Below are positions 17,907 through 30,272 of a stretch of DNA of 64,000 nt, piece by piece. A model generated the notes under the pieces. The model made no database searches. It had not been told where the DNA came from and was given only the letters and a program-made list of their open reading frames with translations. Every line of letters starts with the position of its first letter. Positions within the stretch are counted from its first letter, which is position 1. This DNA is from Acidobacteriota bacterium (GTDB taxonomy: Bacteria; Acidobacteriota; Blastocatellia; Pyrinomonadales; Pyrinomonadaceae), in NCBI GenBank assembly GCA_019239425.1, contig JAFAZX010000095.1, forward strand, positions 62,001-126,000. Direction: 5' to 3'. Both the position numbers and the translations under genes were made by a program.

Positions 17907-20099
17907 TTAGTTCTTCTTCTGTTCCGCCGCGAGTTTGAGCCGCTGCGCGACGTACTCTTCGACCGCGGCCCCCTTCGACAGCCCGGGTTCGAGATTATAA
18001 GCCTGCCGGTAGCTCTCGGCCGCCTCCTGCGTGCGTCCCTTGCGCGCGAGGAAGTCGCCGAGCAGCTCGCGCAGCTTCGCGTCCTTCGGGTGGAGTTGGA
18101 CGCCCGCGCCGACGAACTCGGCCGCGGCGTCGTAGAACTGCGGCCGGTTCAGCCAGCGCCCGCCGATGTCGAGGAACGTCTTGGCGGCCATCACGCCGTC
18201 GGGGTTCGAGTCATACGCGCGGCGGAAGTACGCGAGCGGCCGCTCGTACTCGCCCGCGGCCTGCTTGAGCGCGGCGCGCCCCTCGGGCGTCATCTCGCCG
18301 AGGAGGATGAAGTAGCCCCAGTTGAAGAGCAGTTCGTCCGCGTACGGGTAGAGGTCAACCCCGAGCTTCTGCGCCTTGAACACGGCCACCCCGCCCTGCT
18401 GTATCGGCTGGATGAGGTTCATGAAGTCGGGGTAGACCTCCGCGCCCGCGAACTCCTTCCTGAGCCGCGCGCCGACCGCGTCGAAGTCCGTGTCGGGCGC
18501 GATGGTTACGTGACGCGTGTAGTCGTTCCAGGTGCGCGCCCAGTCGGCGTCCCAGCGCGCGATGAGCTTCTCGAACTCGGGCGTGAAGCGCAGGGACTTC
18601 GGAACCGAAGAGTCGGACTTGTAGAGACGCACGTAGTCGGCGAAGAAAGGTATCGCGCCCGACGTGTGATACTTGTCGAGCCCCGCCGCGCCGTTCCGCT
18701 CCTTCAGGCGCGCCGCGACGTACGAGCCGAGTTTGATGAGGTTGGTGTTGCCGACGGGGTGGCGCGCGTCGCGGATGCGCTTGGCGACGGCGTTGAAGTC
18801 GGCGCGCGTGGCCGCGCGTGAGGCGTTCGCGTTGAAGAAGGCGAAGGCGTCGGCCAACTCCTTCGCGTCGCTGGTCGCGGGCCGCCGGTGCTCTTCGAAG
18901 TCGAGCGCGCCGTAGTTGAAGGCGCTGTTGAGAGCGAGCGCGATGGGCGCGTCCGCTTTCTCGCGCGTGAAGACCTTCCCTCCCCACGAGTCGCCGGTGA
19001 CGACTTGGTAGAGCTTGCTCACGTACCGCTCCGTCGGCGCGAACTGTAGGTTACAGGCCACGGCCAGGCCGAGCCGCTTCTCCGGGAAGTAGAAGAGCAG
19101 CGTCTCAGTCCCCTTCTGGCTGCCCGCCGCGAAGACCGAGAAGTTGCCGTTGATGGGCCGCACCATCCAGCCCTGCGTGTAGTAGACGTCGCCGTCGCCG
19201 AGGCCCGTGTAGCGTCCCGGCTTCGAGGTGAAGGGCTTGAGCATCTCGTCCACCCACTTCGCCGAGACGAGCTTCCCCGCGAGCGCCGCGCGCGCCCAGC
19301 GCAGGAGGTCGGGCACGGTGCCGGTGAGTCCGCCGCCGCCGAAGCGCGAGCTGACGTTGAGGAAGGGCGCGTTCTTAATCTCGCCGTTCACCAGCTCGTA
19401 GCCGCGCACGCGGTTCGGGACGAGGTTGACGACGTCGTCCATCCCGGTGTCCTTCATCCCGGCGGGCGCGAAGAGGTTCTCGCGCAGGTAGGCGTCTAAG
19501 CTCTTCCCCGAGACGTTCTCGACGGCCGCGCCGAGCAGGTTGTAGCCGCTCGTCTGGTAGTCGAAGCGCGTGCCCGGCTCATACTGAATGGGATACTTCG
19601 AGATGCGCGCGACGACCTCCTTCGTCGAGACCTGCTCCGGCCCCAGCCCCGACCCCGTCTGCCCCGCGCCCGTGTGCGTCAGGAGGTTGCGCACCGTGAC
19701 GGGCCACTTCTGGACGGGGTAGTCGGGGACGTAACGTTGTATCTCGGCGTCGAGGTCGAGCTTGCCGCGCTCGGCGAGCTGGACGACGGCCTCGCCCGTC
19801 ATCGACTTCGTGATGGAGGCGAGGCGGTAGGCGCTCTCGGCAATCGCGGGCGTCCTGTTCTCAAGGTCTGCGTAGCCGAAGCCCTTGACCCAGGTGTAGT
19901 CACCCTTGAAGAACCCGACGGTCATGCCGGGGATGTGGTCGTTCTTCATCGCCGTCGCGACGAACGCCTCGAACTCGCGCAGCCGTCCGGCGTAAGGGTC
20001 TGCCGCCGGTGAGGCGGATGACTGCGCGCCGGCCGGCACGCAGAAGACGACGCCGCACAGCAGGGCGGCGACGACGGCGAGGCTTAGAGTCTTTCTCAC
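17907..20099 (-). CDS. Exported serine beta-lactamase-family hydrolase with C-terminal helical repeats
   Basis: About 730 residues. The GTG at 20099 is preferred to GTG 20108 because AAGGTG is then six bases upstream. A signal peptide is followed by a class C beta-lactamase/DD-peptidase domain with the SxxK motif in RLASITKSMTG and the YxN motif in YQTSGYNLLG. From about residue 380 the protein is a long helical region ending in a TPR-like stretch (LRELLGDFLARKGRTQEAAE). Four bases separate it from the permease, so it belongs to the same operon; esterase, peptidase or transport-linked roles are all open. Confidence 0.85.
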   Translation of the reverse strand: MRKTLSLAVVAALLCGVVFCVPAGAQSSASPAADPYAGRLREFEAFVATAMKNDHIPGMTVGFFKGDYTWVKGFGYADLENRTPAIAESAYRLASITKSMTGEAVVQLAERGKLDLDAEIQRYVPDYPVQKWPVTVRNLLTHTGAGQTGSGLGPEQVSTKEVVARISKYPIQYEPGTRFDYQTSGYNLLGAAVENVSGKSLDAYLRENLFAPAGMKDTGMDDVVNLVPNRVRGYELVNGEIKNAPFLNVSSRFGGGGLTGTVPDLLRWARAALAGKLVSAKWVDEMLKPFTSKPGRYTGLGDGDVYYTQGWMVRPINGNFSVFAAGSQKGTETLLFYFPEKRLGLAVACNLQFAPTERYVSKLYQVVTGDSWGGKVFTREKADAPIALALNSAFNYGALDFEEHRRPATSDAKELADAFAFFNANASRAATRADFNAVAKRIRDARHPVGNTNLIKLGSYVAARLKERNGAAGLDKYHTSGAIPFFADYVRLYKSDSSVPKSLRFTPEFEKLIARWDADWARTWNDYTRHVTIAPDTDFDAVGARLRKEFAGAEVYPDFMNLIQPIQQGGVAVFKAQKLGVDLYPYADELLFNWGYFILLGEMTPEGRAALKQAAGEYERPLAYFRRAYDSNPDGVMAAKTFLDIGGRWLNRPQFYDAAAEFVGAGVQLHPKDAKLRELLGDFLARKGRTQEAAESYRQAYNLEPGLSKGAAVEEYVAQRLKLAAEQKKN

Positions 20100-20111
20100 G
20101 GTGAGCACCTT

Positions 20112-20238
<127 letters not shown>

Positions 20239-20239
20239 T

Positions 20240-21481
20240 TCACTCCACGACGTTGACGGGCTGGCCCGACTGCAGGTTGCCGGGGTCTAAGACGACGGCC
20301 TCGCCGACGTTAATGCCGGAGAGGATTTCCGTCCAGGTCTCGGCGCGGCGCCCCGTCGTGATGGGCTTCTCCTTGGCCTTGCCGTTCTCGACGGTGATGA
20401 CCTTCTCGATGCCGGCGAAGGTGACGACGGCGTTGGCCGGGACGGTGACGGCCACGTCGCCGCTGTTGGTGACGATCTCGGCGCGCGCGAAGCCGCCGGG
20501 CCTGAGGCCGCCGGGGTTCGCAATCTCGGCCTCGACGACGAGCACGCGGTTCTCCTGGTTGATGGTCGGGCTGAGGCGGACGATCCTTCCGGAGTAGAGG
20601 CCGCGGTCGCCCTCGACCGTGACGCGCACGGGCTGGCCGGCGCGCACCGTCGCCGCGTCGCGCTCGGGCACCTCGCCGCGGAAGCGCAGGGGGTTCACGC
20701 GCACGATGGTCACGACGGGCGCGGCCGCGCCGAGGTACTCACCAACGCTCGCGCGCTTCTCCTGCACCAGCCCGTCGAAGGGCGCGACGACCACCGTGTC
20801 CGCGAGCGCCTGCCGCGCGAGCGAAAGCTCCGTGCGGCGCTGCGCGAGCAGAGCCTGGCGGTTGCGTATCTCCTCGACGGCGTCCTGATACTTCCCCTGC
20901 GCGACTTTGAAGGAGGCGTCGGCCGCCTCGTACTCCGCGCGCGCGACGACGCCCGACTCGACGAGCGCCCTGACGCGCTCGCGGTTCTGCCGCGCCTCTT
21001 CCAGGACGGCGCGCGCCTGCCGGACGGTGCCCGTGACTTCGGGGTCGAAGGTGTCGTCGTCGCCCTGCGGCTGCAAACCCAAACGCGCGCGCGCCTGCTG
21101 CAAGGCGGCCTCGGCCTGCTGGACGCGCAGCTTGTAGTCCTGCTGCTCGACCTGCGCGACCGTCTGCCCGCGTCGCACGACGCTGCCGAGGTCGACCGTG
21201 ACGGTGCTCAGGCGGCCCGGCACCTTGATGCTCAGCGTCGCCACGTCCTGCGCGGCGAGCGTCCCCGTCACGTTGACGCTCGCGCCGACGGGCATCTGCT
21301 CGACGTGCGCGACCTTGACCGGCCGCGCCTCGCCGCCGCCGCCCGCGCCGGGGACTTTCTGCTGACCGGAGGCCGGGTACTCGCTCTTGCACGCGGGGGA
21401 GGCCAGAAGCATCAACGCGAACGCCGCGACCGAGGAGCGTTGCGCAAAGTTTTTGAGTAAGATTCTGACGGGAGATGACAT
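20240..21481 (-). CDS. RND efflux periplasmic adaptor (membrane fusion protein)
   Basis: 413 residues from ATG 21481 (an upstream ATG at 21514 is possible). An N-terminal hydrophobic segment ends LLASPACKSE, which could be a lipoprotein or plain signal site. Next come the lipoyl half-motif (VTGTLAAQDVATLSIKVPGR), a long coiled-coil hairpin (VQQAEAALQQARARLG to AQRRTELSLARQAL), the second lipoyl half (VVAPFDGLVQEKRASVGEYL) and a beta-barrel plus C-terminal domain. It bridges the permease to an outer-membrane channel encoded elsewhere. Confidence 0.93.
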   Translation of the reverse strand: MSSPVRILLKNFAQRSSVAAFALMLLASPACKSEYPASGQQKVPGAGGGGEARPVKVAHVEQMPVGASVNVTGTLAAQDVATLSIKVPGRLSTVTVDLGSVVRRGQTVAQVEQQDYKLRVQQAEAALQQARARLGLQPQGDDDTFDPEVTGTVRQARAVLEEARQNRERVRALVESGVVARAEYEAADASFKVAQGKYQDAVEEIRNRQALLAQRRTELSLARQALADTVVVAPFDGLVQEKRASVGEYLGAAAPVVTIVRVNPLRFRGEVPERDAATVRAGQPVRVTVEGDRGLYSGRIVRLSPTINQENRVLVVEAEIANPGGLRPGGFARAEIVTNSGDVAVTVPANAVVTFAGIEKVITVENGKAKEKPITTGRRAETWTEILSGINVGEAVVLDPGNLQSGQPVNVVE

Positions 21482-21540
21482 CGTGATAGCTGCCTTCAGG
21501 CGTTGAAGACGCAAAGTTTATCACGGCGGTTACAAAAAGA

Positions 21541-21680
21541 AGTAGGCAGTAGGCAGACGGCAGTAGGCAGTTCAGGTATAAAGACGGCTTGAAGGAATCG
21601 GGGCCGGCGTGTACAGCAACACGCCGGCCCCGATTCCTTTGACCACCTTAGCTCCCGCCTAACTGCCTACTGCCTACTAC
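21541..21680. repeat. Heptamer cassette (GGCAGTA family) with nested hairpin
   Basis: Left arm 21541-21571 and right arm 21661-21678 are inverted GGCAGTA arrays, again including a GGCAGAC variant on the left. A 20-bp perfect hairpin lies between them. The cassette sits between the adaptor gene and the stop of the upstream large gene. Confidence 0.85.
21592..21639 (-). terminator. Perfect 20-bp hairpin inside a heptamer cassette
   Basis: AAGGAATCGGGGCCGGCGTG (21592-21611) pairs with 21620-21639 around the 8-base loop tacagcaa. It lies downstream of the 21686-24919 gene, so termination of that leftward transcript is its likely job. No long U tract follows. Confidence 0.7.
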
Positions 21681-21685
21681 CCCTC

Positions 21686-24919
<3,234 letters not shown>

Positions 24920-25233
24920 GGCAGGGCTCTGACTGCGCGGCCTCGCCTCGGTCGCGCGTTCCGCTTATTGGATTTGATGCTGCCGGACTGGACGAGCCGC
25001 TCGCGACGGCGCTTGGGGGAGCTTCGACGACCGCTTTTCACGAGTGCCCTGTTAGACGTAGTGCGCGCGCCTAATGTTTCAACGAAATCATGGCACCAAT
25101 GCCGTTTCTTTCAGCGTACACGAGGGCCGTTGAACGCGCGCACTTCTTCAGAAGATTTCACATCTTTTCATCCCGCGTGCCCGCGGCCGGCGGCCCTCTG
25201 TCGGCCCTTAAGACGCGCCGCGCGGGGCGCGCG
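24920..25233. other. Intergenic region, no gene recognised
   Basis: 314 bases between two leftward genes. It should hold the promoter of the 21686-24919 gene and the 3' end of the upstream DUF4097 transcript. Base composition is less GC-rich around 25060-25160. I see no tRNA, no good sigma-70 pair and no heptamer cassette. Confidence 0.4.
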
Positions 25234-27117
25234 TTAACGCCGGCGGAGGATGATCTGGCCGTCGCCCGTGTGGAGCGTCAGCAACTGCCCGCCGCCGCCG
25301 ACGCGCCAGCGGCGGACGCGGCTCTCCGCGTCGGTCTCGGCCACGGCCACGCCGTCGTTGTAGACGGACTCGCCGTCGGTCTCGACGGTCGCGTTGGCGC
25401 CCTCGGGGAGCGAGAGCGAGATGGTGCCGTCGCCCGTGCGCGCGGCGAGGCGTGTGAAGTTGCCGTCGAGCGTGATGCGGCCGTCGCCGGTGCGCGCCTC
25501 GGCGTCGCCCTCGAAGTTCTCGACGCGGATGCGGCCGTCGCCGGTCTCGGCGTGCAGGCGGCCCTTCGAGCCCGTCACGTCGATGGAGCCGTCGCCCGTG
25601 CGCAGCTCGACCTCGCCGCTCACGCCGTCCACGCGCACCCTGCCGTCGCCCGTCGAGACGAAGAGCGTCGAGTTGCGCGGGACGTAGAGGTCGAACTCGG
25701 CCGAGGCGTTCGAGGAGTAGGTGACGCGCCCGCCGTGGTCGCTGTAGTTGCGCGCGAAGCTCTTGTCGAAGTCGGCGCGGATGGTGACTTCGCCGCCCGC
25801 GCCCTGTGCCTTGAGCTTGATGCCCTGCATCTCGCGGTCGTCGGCGGCGCGCTTCGTGGCCGTGTACATCACCTCGGACTTGTCCCAGGCGTGGACGCTG
25901 ATGGCGCCGTCGAACGTCTCGACGCGGACGCGCGGCGCCCCCTGAACGGCGAAGGTGTTCGACTCGCGCTCGGTGCGGCGGGCGGAGTCGAAGCTGTTGT
26001 TGACGCTGCTCTCGATCTCCTCCTTGATCTTGTCCTTGTCGATGTCGCGCATCGCCCTCTCGGCCTCGCGCGCGGCGCGGGCGGCCTCGCGCTGGCGGTC
26101 GCGCTCTTCGTTCGCGTGGTCGCGTTGTTCGTTCGCTCGCTCGCGCTCGGCGTCGCGCGCCTCGCGCGCGGCGTCGCGGGCGGACTCGGCGGCTTCGCGC
26201 GCCGACTCGGCGATGTCGTCGTTGTCGTTGTCCTTGTCGCGGTCGAAGTCGGCGCGCCCCTTCGTCTCGGAGAGGAGGTTCGTGACGGGGCTCGCGGGCC
26301 GGCCGTCTGCGGCGCGGCGAATCTGGACGGAGCCGTTGACGTTGTTCAGGCGCACGTTGGCGCCGCCCTGGCCGAGGCGCCCTTCCAGGTCGCGCCCGAC
26401 GTACTCGCCGACGCGCACGGGCAGGTTGAAGTCGTTCGTGATGCCGCCGTGGACGGTGCTCGCGCGCAACGTGGCGTTCGCGTCCGAAGGGAGCGTGACG
26501 ACGAGCGGGCCGTTGACCGAAGAGAGGTTGACCGCGCCCGACTCGCTCAGACGGTCGAGCGTGGCTTCGAGCCGGCCGTTGATGACCGAGAGGTTGACGG
26601 GGCCGGAGAGCCCCAAGGCCGTCACGCGGCCGTTGATGGAGGAGGCTTTGACCGGGCCGGCGAGACCCGCGACGTCGAGGTCGCCGTTAATCAGGTTGAC
26701 CTCGTCGATGTTGACGCCGCGCGGGACGGTGAGCGTGTACTCGACGGTCGCGGGGTTCTCGCGGCGCTCGTTGTCGCGGTCAGTCCAGCGCAGGCTGGAG
26801 TCGGGGTACTCGGTCTCGATGCGGACGCGGTTGGCCGTGGCATCGACCTTGATCTGCGCCTCGCGCAGGCGCTCCGGGGTGTACGCGCGCTTGACGGCGT
26901 CCACCTTCACCTCGGCGCGCTCCCACGCCTGCACCTTCACCGCGCCGTTGATGTTCGAGAGGCTGACCCGGCCGCCGGCCGCGAGCGGGTAGGTCTGGTG
27001 GAACTCCTCGGTCAGCTCCGGCCGCTCCGAACGCTGCGCCCTGACCGAAGCGTCCGCCGCCGTCAACAACAGCGCCGCCGCCGCGGCAAAGATTAAGAAC
27101 AAACGCTTCTTCGACAT
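25234..27117 (-). CDS. DUF4097 protein with two beta-repeat domains and a charged helical middle
   Basis: 627 residues with a signal peptide (MSKKRLFLIFAAAAALLLTA). Residues about 40-260 and 385-620 are DUF4097 parallel-beta repeats, each turn carrying motifs such as GRVSLSNINGAVKVQAW or RTGDGSIDVTG. Between them lies an unusual stretch of about 80 residues made mostly of Ala, Arg, Glu and Asp (ARDAAREARDAERERANEQR), predicted to be a long single helix or coiled coil. It is last in the sigma/anti-sigma/DUF4097 run and has a GAGG Shine-Dalgarno. Function is unknown; a cell-envelope sensor or adhesin-like role is inferred. Confidence 0.85.
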   Translation of the reverse strand: MSKKRLFLIFAAAAALLLTAADASVRAQRSERPELTEEFHQTYPLAAGGRVSLSNINGAVKVQAWERAEVKVDAVKRAYTPERLREAQIKVDATANRVRIETEYPDSSLRWTDRDNERRENPATVEYTLTVPRGVNIDEVNLINGDLDVAGLAGPVKASSINGRVTALGLSGPVNLSVINGRLEATLDRLSESGAVNLSSVNGPLVVTLPSDANATLRASTVHGGITNDFNLPVRVGEYVGRDLEGRLGQGGANVRLNNVNGSVQIRRAADGRPASPVTNLLSETKGRADFDRDKDNDNDDIAESAREAAESARDAAREARDAERERANEQRDHANEERDRQREAARAAREAERAMRDIDKDKIKEEIESSVNNSFDSARRTERESNTFAVQGAPRVRVETFDGAISVHAWDKSEVMYTATKRAADDREMQGIKLKAQGAGGEVTIRADFDKSFARNYSDHGGRVTYSSNASAEFDLYVPRNSTLFVSTGDGRVRVDGVSGEVELRTGDGSIDVTGSKGRLHAETGDGRIRVENFEGDAEARTGDGRITLDGNFTRLAARTGDGTISLSLPEGANATVETDGESVYNDGVAVAETDAESRVRRWRVGGGGQLLTLHTGDGQIILRRR

Positions 27118-27138
27118 GATGATTCCTCGGTATGCAGC

Positions 27139-27203
27139 GATGAGTGATGAGTGATGAATATAACGACGCTGCCGTATTCATCGTTCATCACTCATCATTT
27201 AGT
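27139..27203. repeat. Heptamer cassette (GATGAGT family)
   Basis: Left arm GCGATGAGTGATGAGTGATG and right arm of ATTCATC/ACTCATC units ending ACTCATCATTTA. It separates two DUF4097 genes of one operon and stops four bases from a stop codon. Confidence 0.8.
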
Positions 27204-27204
27204 C

Positions 27205-28083
27205 TTAGCTCGCGCGGCGTATCTGGACGCTGCCGTTGACGGTTTCGAGAATGAGCTGGCGGTCGCCGCCGCCGGAGCCGATGGTGCCCGAGAGGCGCCG
27301 GCGGCTGAAGGTGCCGCTGACGGTCAGGGGGAAGTCGGACGAGATGTCGCCGTTGAGCGTCTTGGCCTCGACGCGCGCGCTGAGGCTCGCGGGCAGGGTC
27401 AGGTCGATGCCGCCGTTGACGGTCTTGAATTCGAGCCCCGCCGGCCAGTCGGCGCGGCCGAACGCGGCCGTGATCGAGCCGTTGACGGTCTGCGCGCGCG
27501 CTAGGCCCGTGGTCGAGACGTTGATGCTGCCGTTGACGGTCTTCGCGTCCACGTCGGAGGCGAGGCCGTCGGCGTCCACCTTGCCGTTGACGGTGCGGCC
27601 GTTGAAGTTGACGCCCGCCGGGACGCGCACGGTGAAGTTGACGGTCGTGTCGTTGTCGTGGACGTGCGAGCGGCTGCCGCCCACCTCGCAGGTGTTCGGC
27701 TCGCCATCGGGGTTCGGGTAGACGGCGCAGATGAGCACGCCCTCGGCGTGGCGCACGACCTCGATGCGCACCTCTTCGGGGTCGCTGCGGCGCGCGCTCT
27801 TGACGGCCACGACCTCGAACTCGCCGCCCGCGGCCGGCTCGGCCGAGACGTTGCCGTTGATGCCCCTGATTTCGAGGGTGCGCCCGGCGGCCAGCGCCTC
27901 GCGCAGGCGGAACTCGTTACCCTGCCGCTGCGGCTCGGCGGCCGCGGGAGTCGCGGGCGCCGCGTTCGCGGTCGCGTCGATGTAGGCTTGCAGCGGCCCG
28001 GGGCTGGCGTTGAAAGTGTGGCCGAACGTGGCGAGCGCCGCGGCGGCTGCGAAGATGATGACGAGATTGAGTGTGCGCTTCAT
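27205..28083 (-). CDS. DUF4097 family protein
   Basis: 292 residues. Start ATG 28083 has GGAGGCAAGC directly before it; a longer frame to 28197 runs through a hairpin and is rejected. A signal peptide (MKRTLNLVIIFAAAAALATF) is followed by repeats that share the word TVNG (VNFNGRTVNGKVDADGL, DAKTVNGSINVS, FKTVNGGIDLTLP, AKTLNGDISSDFP), each one turn of a beta-solenoid. The three DUF4097 proteins here use different turn words, which suggests divergence after duplication. Confidence 0.85.
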   Translation of the reverse strand: MKRTLNLVIIFAAAAALATFGHTFNASPGPLQAYIDATANAAPATPAAAEPQRQGNEFRLREALAAGRTLEIRGINGNVSAEPAAGGEFEVVAVKSARRSDPEEVRIEVVRHAEGVLICAVYPNPDGEPNTCEVGGSRSHVHDNDTTVNFTVRVPAGVNFNGRTVNGKVDADGLASDVDAKTVNGSINVSTTGLARAQTVNGSITAAFGRADWPAGLEFKTVNGGIDLTLPASLSARVEAKTLNGDISSDFPLTVSGTFSRRRLSGTIGSGGGDRQLILETVNGSVQIRRAS

Positions 28084-28180
28084 GCTTGCCTCCTGGGAGT
28101 CAGAGAGTTCGGCCCGCGTCCTTGTTCCAAAGAGGAAACACCGCGCCCGCCGCGTTCGTGGCAAAAATTTCCTCGATTTA

Positions 28181-28218
28181 AGAAGAGAGCCCGACACCGG
28201 GGTGCCGGGCTCTCTTCT
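28181..28218 (-). terminator. Hairpin terminator
   Basis: AGAAGAGAGCCCG (28181-28193) pairs with CGGGCTCTCTTCT (28206-28218), with CACC/GGTG extending the stem. It lies between two DUF4097 genes, so it may reduce expression of the downstream ones rather than end the operon. Confidence 0.75.
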
Positions 28219-28246
28219 TCCGCGGCGCCTTTAACCGAGGCGCCGG

Positions 28247-29338
28247 CTAGCGTTTTACCAGGTGCAGCGAGCCGCTGAAGGAGCTGAGGTTGATGACGGC
28301 GTCGCCCGTCCCGACCGTGCCGTCGAGCCGCGCGGACTCTTGCTCCCTGGGGGCTTTGCCTTTCGGCCCTTTGCCGGCGTGACCGGGCGGCGTGGGCGGG
28401 ACTTCGACGCCGGGGACGGGCGGGGTCGGCGGGGCCGGCGGCATCCCGGCCGTGTTGACAGGGGCTCCGGCGGGCGCGGAGGTGCCGGCCGTCTTGACGG
28501 GGAAGTCCGTGACGATCTCGCCGCTGACGACGACCTTCGCGTGCAGGTTGAAGGAGGCGTCGGCGGGCAGCTCCATCGTCACCTCGCCCGAGATGGTGCG
28601 GAAGTCGTAGGAGCCGCCGCGCGCGAGCGGCCCCGTGTAGAGGAGGCTGCCGCTGGTGGACGAGCCCGTGACGCTGCCGTGCGCGACGCCTTCAATCGTC
28701 ACGTCGCCGCTCACGGACTTGGCTTCGAAGTCGTCGCCGGCCGCGGACGTGCGCAGGTTGCGCGCCTCCACGTCGCCGCTCACGGTGTTGATGCGCACCG
28801 ACCCGGTCGAGTCGGAGACGGACACGTCGCCGCTCAGGCAGGAGACCTGGACGGCGCGCGCGACCCGGCGCACCTCCACGTCGCCGCTCAGGACTTTGAC
28901 GCGCGCCTCGGCCACGTCCGCGACCTCGACGTGCCCCGTGCGCGACTCGACTTCGACGGTCGCGCCGCGCGGGACGGTCAGCTCGACCGTCTCGTTCGAG
29001 CCGCAGTGGCCCGCGTTCAAATCAGCTTCCTTGTCCTCGGAGACGAGCACCTCGACGCGCGGCGCGGGGCGCACGTTGGGCGTCAGGAGGCGCAGAGTCC
29101 CCTCGCCCTCGGCGCGCGCGCGCACCTCGTTCCTGTCCCAGCCGCGCACGATCACGTCGCCCTCGTTGACGCAGAGCGAGACGACCGCGCGGGCCTCCGC
29201 CTCGGCGCGCCGTTCGAGCGGGAACTCTTCGGCCGCGGGCTCGTCCTTCGCCGGGCTCGGCCGCTGCTGCTGCGCGGCGGCCCGCGGCGCGCAGGCGAGC
29301 GCGAGGGCGAAGAGGAGTGTCAAGAGTGAAAACTTCAT
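28247..29338 (-). CDS. DUF4097 family protein
   Basis: 363 residues from ATG 29338, opening with a signal peptide (MKFSLLTLLFALALACAPRA). Turn words are of the SGDV type (VKVLSGDVEVRRV, SCLSGDVSVSD, NTVSGDVEAR, KSVSGDVTIEG). A Pro/Gly-rich insert (PPAPPTPPVPGVEVPPTPPG) interrupts the solenoid before the last turn, SSFSGSLHLVKR. It follows the anti-sigma factor by 37 bases, so it is likely under the same sigma factor. No strong Shine-Dalgarno is visible. Ligand and location beyond the envelope are unknown. Confidence 0.85.
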   Translation of the reverse strand: MKFSLLTLLFALALACAPRAAAQQQRPSPAKDEPAAEEFPLERRAEAEARAVVSLCVNEGDVIVRGWDRNEVRARAEGEGTLRLLTPNVRPAPRVEVLVSEDKEADLNAGHCGSNETVELTVPRGATVEVESRTGHVEVADVAEARVKVLSGDVEVRRVARAVQVSCLSGDVSVSDSTGSVRINTVSGDVEARNLRTSAAGDDFEAKSVSGDVTIEGVAHGSVTGSSTSGSLLYTGPLARGGSYDFRTISGEVTMELPADASFNLHAKVVVSGEIVTDFPVKTAGTSAPAGAPVNTAGMPPAPPTPPVPGVEVPPTPPGHAGKGPKGKAPREQESARLDGTVGTGDAVINLSSFSGSLHLVKR

Positions 29339-29375
29339 CGCGTATGATTCCGACGATCTATCAAGTATGAGAACT

Positions 29376-30272
29376 CTAACGCCCGAGCGCGGCGACCTGT
29401 GCCTGGTCGGCGACGCGGGAGAGCAGCTCGACCTTGCTCTGGTAGGTCGCCATGAGGAAGCCCACGGCGTCCTTGTCCTTCGGGTTCTGCGCGGCGACCT
29501 GCCGCGTCTGCTGGATGGCGCTGTCGAGGAGCGCGAGGTTGCGCTCGTAGTCCGCGCGCACCGTGGGCCGCAGCGACTGCTCGCCGCCGAACTTGATGGT
29601 CTTCTCCAAAGAGGCGATGGCCGTCTGGTACTCCTTCTCGCCGGGCAGCTCTTCGGCCTTCGGCGCATGAGTCAACGGCTGACGCTTGGGCTCCGCGGAA
29701 TGATTCGCCCCGCGCGGCTTGGAGCCGGCGACCTGAGCCGCCTTCCCGACCTTGCCCGGCTCGGGGCTGGCGACGGGGGTGATTTCGGGCGGCGTCTGCA
29801 CCTCTTTGGACTCGGGCGCGGGCGCCGGATTGACTTGCGCGATTTGGGACGAACCCTGCGGCTGCTGTGACCTCTGGGATGAGAAGTAGATGATGCCGGC
29901 GGCCACGGCGACGAGCAGCGTGGCGAAGGCCGCGGCGGCGCGCGGCGTGAAGGTGAAGAGTCCCGAGAAGGACGCTAAAAATCCGCCGAAGGTGCGACCT
30001 TGAGAGTGCCTTTGCCCGGACTCCGCCGCGTTGTCGAGCTGCGCGACGGCGGCGTTCAGGCGCGCGCGCAGGGCGGCCGTCGGGACGCTCACCGCCTCGT
30101 CGGGCGCGAAGGCCGTGGCGAAGAAGGAGGACTCATCCTCCACCTCCGCGAGCGCCGCGGAGCACGCCTCGCACGCGGCGAGGTGCGCGGCCGCGGCGGC
30201 GGCGTGCGTCTGCGAGAGTTCGCCGTCGATGTAAGCCTGTAAAGTTCCTTCGTCCAAATGCCTGTCCGTCAT
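29376..30272 (-). CDS. Membrane-anchored anti-sigma factor (zf-HC2 type)
   Basis: 298 residues. The N-terminus has the zinc anti-sigma motif H-x3-C-x2-C in HLAACEACSAAL. It is followed by a helix, a single transmembrane segment (AAAFATLLVAVAAGIIYF, about residues 110-127) and an extracytoplasmic half with a Pro-rich part and a helical repeat-like end (LLDSAIQQTRQVAAQNPKDK). It overlaps the sigma gene stop by four bases (ATGA), the standard coupling of cognate pairs. It should hold the ECF sigma inactive until an envelope signal arrives. Confidence 0.92.
   Translation of the reverse strand: MTDRHLDEGTLQAYIDGELSQTHAAAAAAHLAACEACSAALAEVEDESSFFATAFAPDEAVSVPTAALRARLNAAVAQLDNAAESGQRHSQGRTFGGFLASFSGLFTFTPRAAAAFATLLVAVAAGIIYFSSQRSQQPQGSSQIAQVNPAPAPESKEVQTPPEITPVASPEPGKVGKAAQVAGSKPRGANHSAEPKRQPLTHAPKAEELPGEKEYQTAIASLEKTIKFGGEQSLRPTVRADYERNLALLDSAIQQTRQVAAQNPKDKDAVGFLMATYQSKVELLSRVADQAQVAALGR

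Noticed and set aside
15566..17938. Long 790-codon frame opposite the RND permease
   Set aside because: Antisense shadow of a firmly identified gene in GC-rich DNA; composition is Arg/Asp/Val/Ala as expected of such shadows. The same applies to the long frames at 29-1381, 3049-4863, 4995-6365, 11325-12986, 22232-23944 and 25090-27096.
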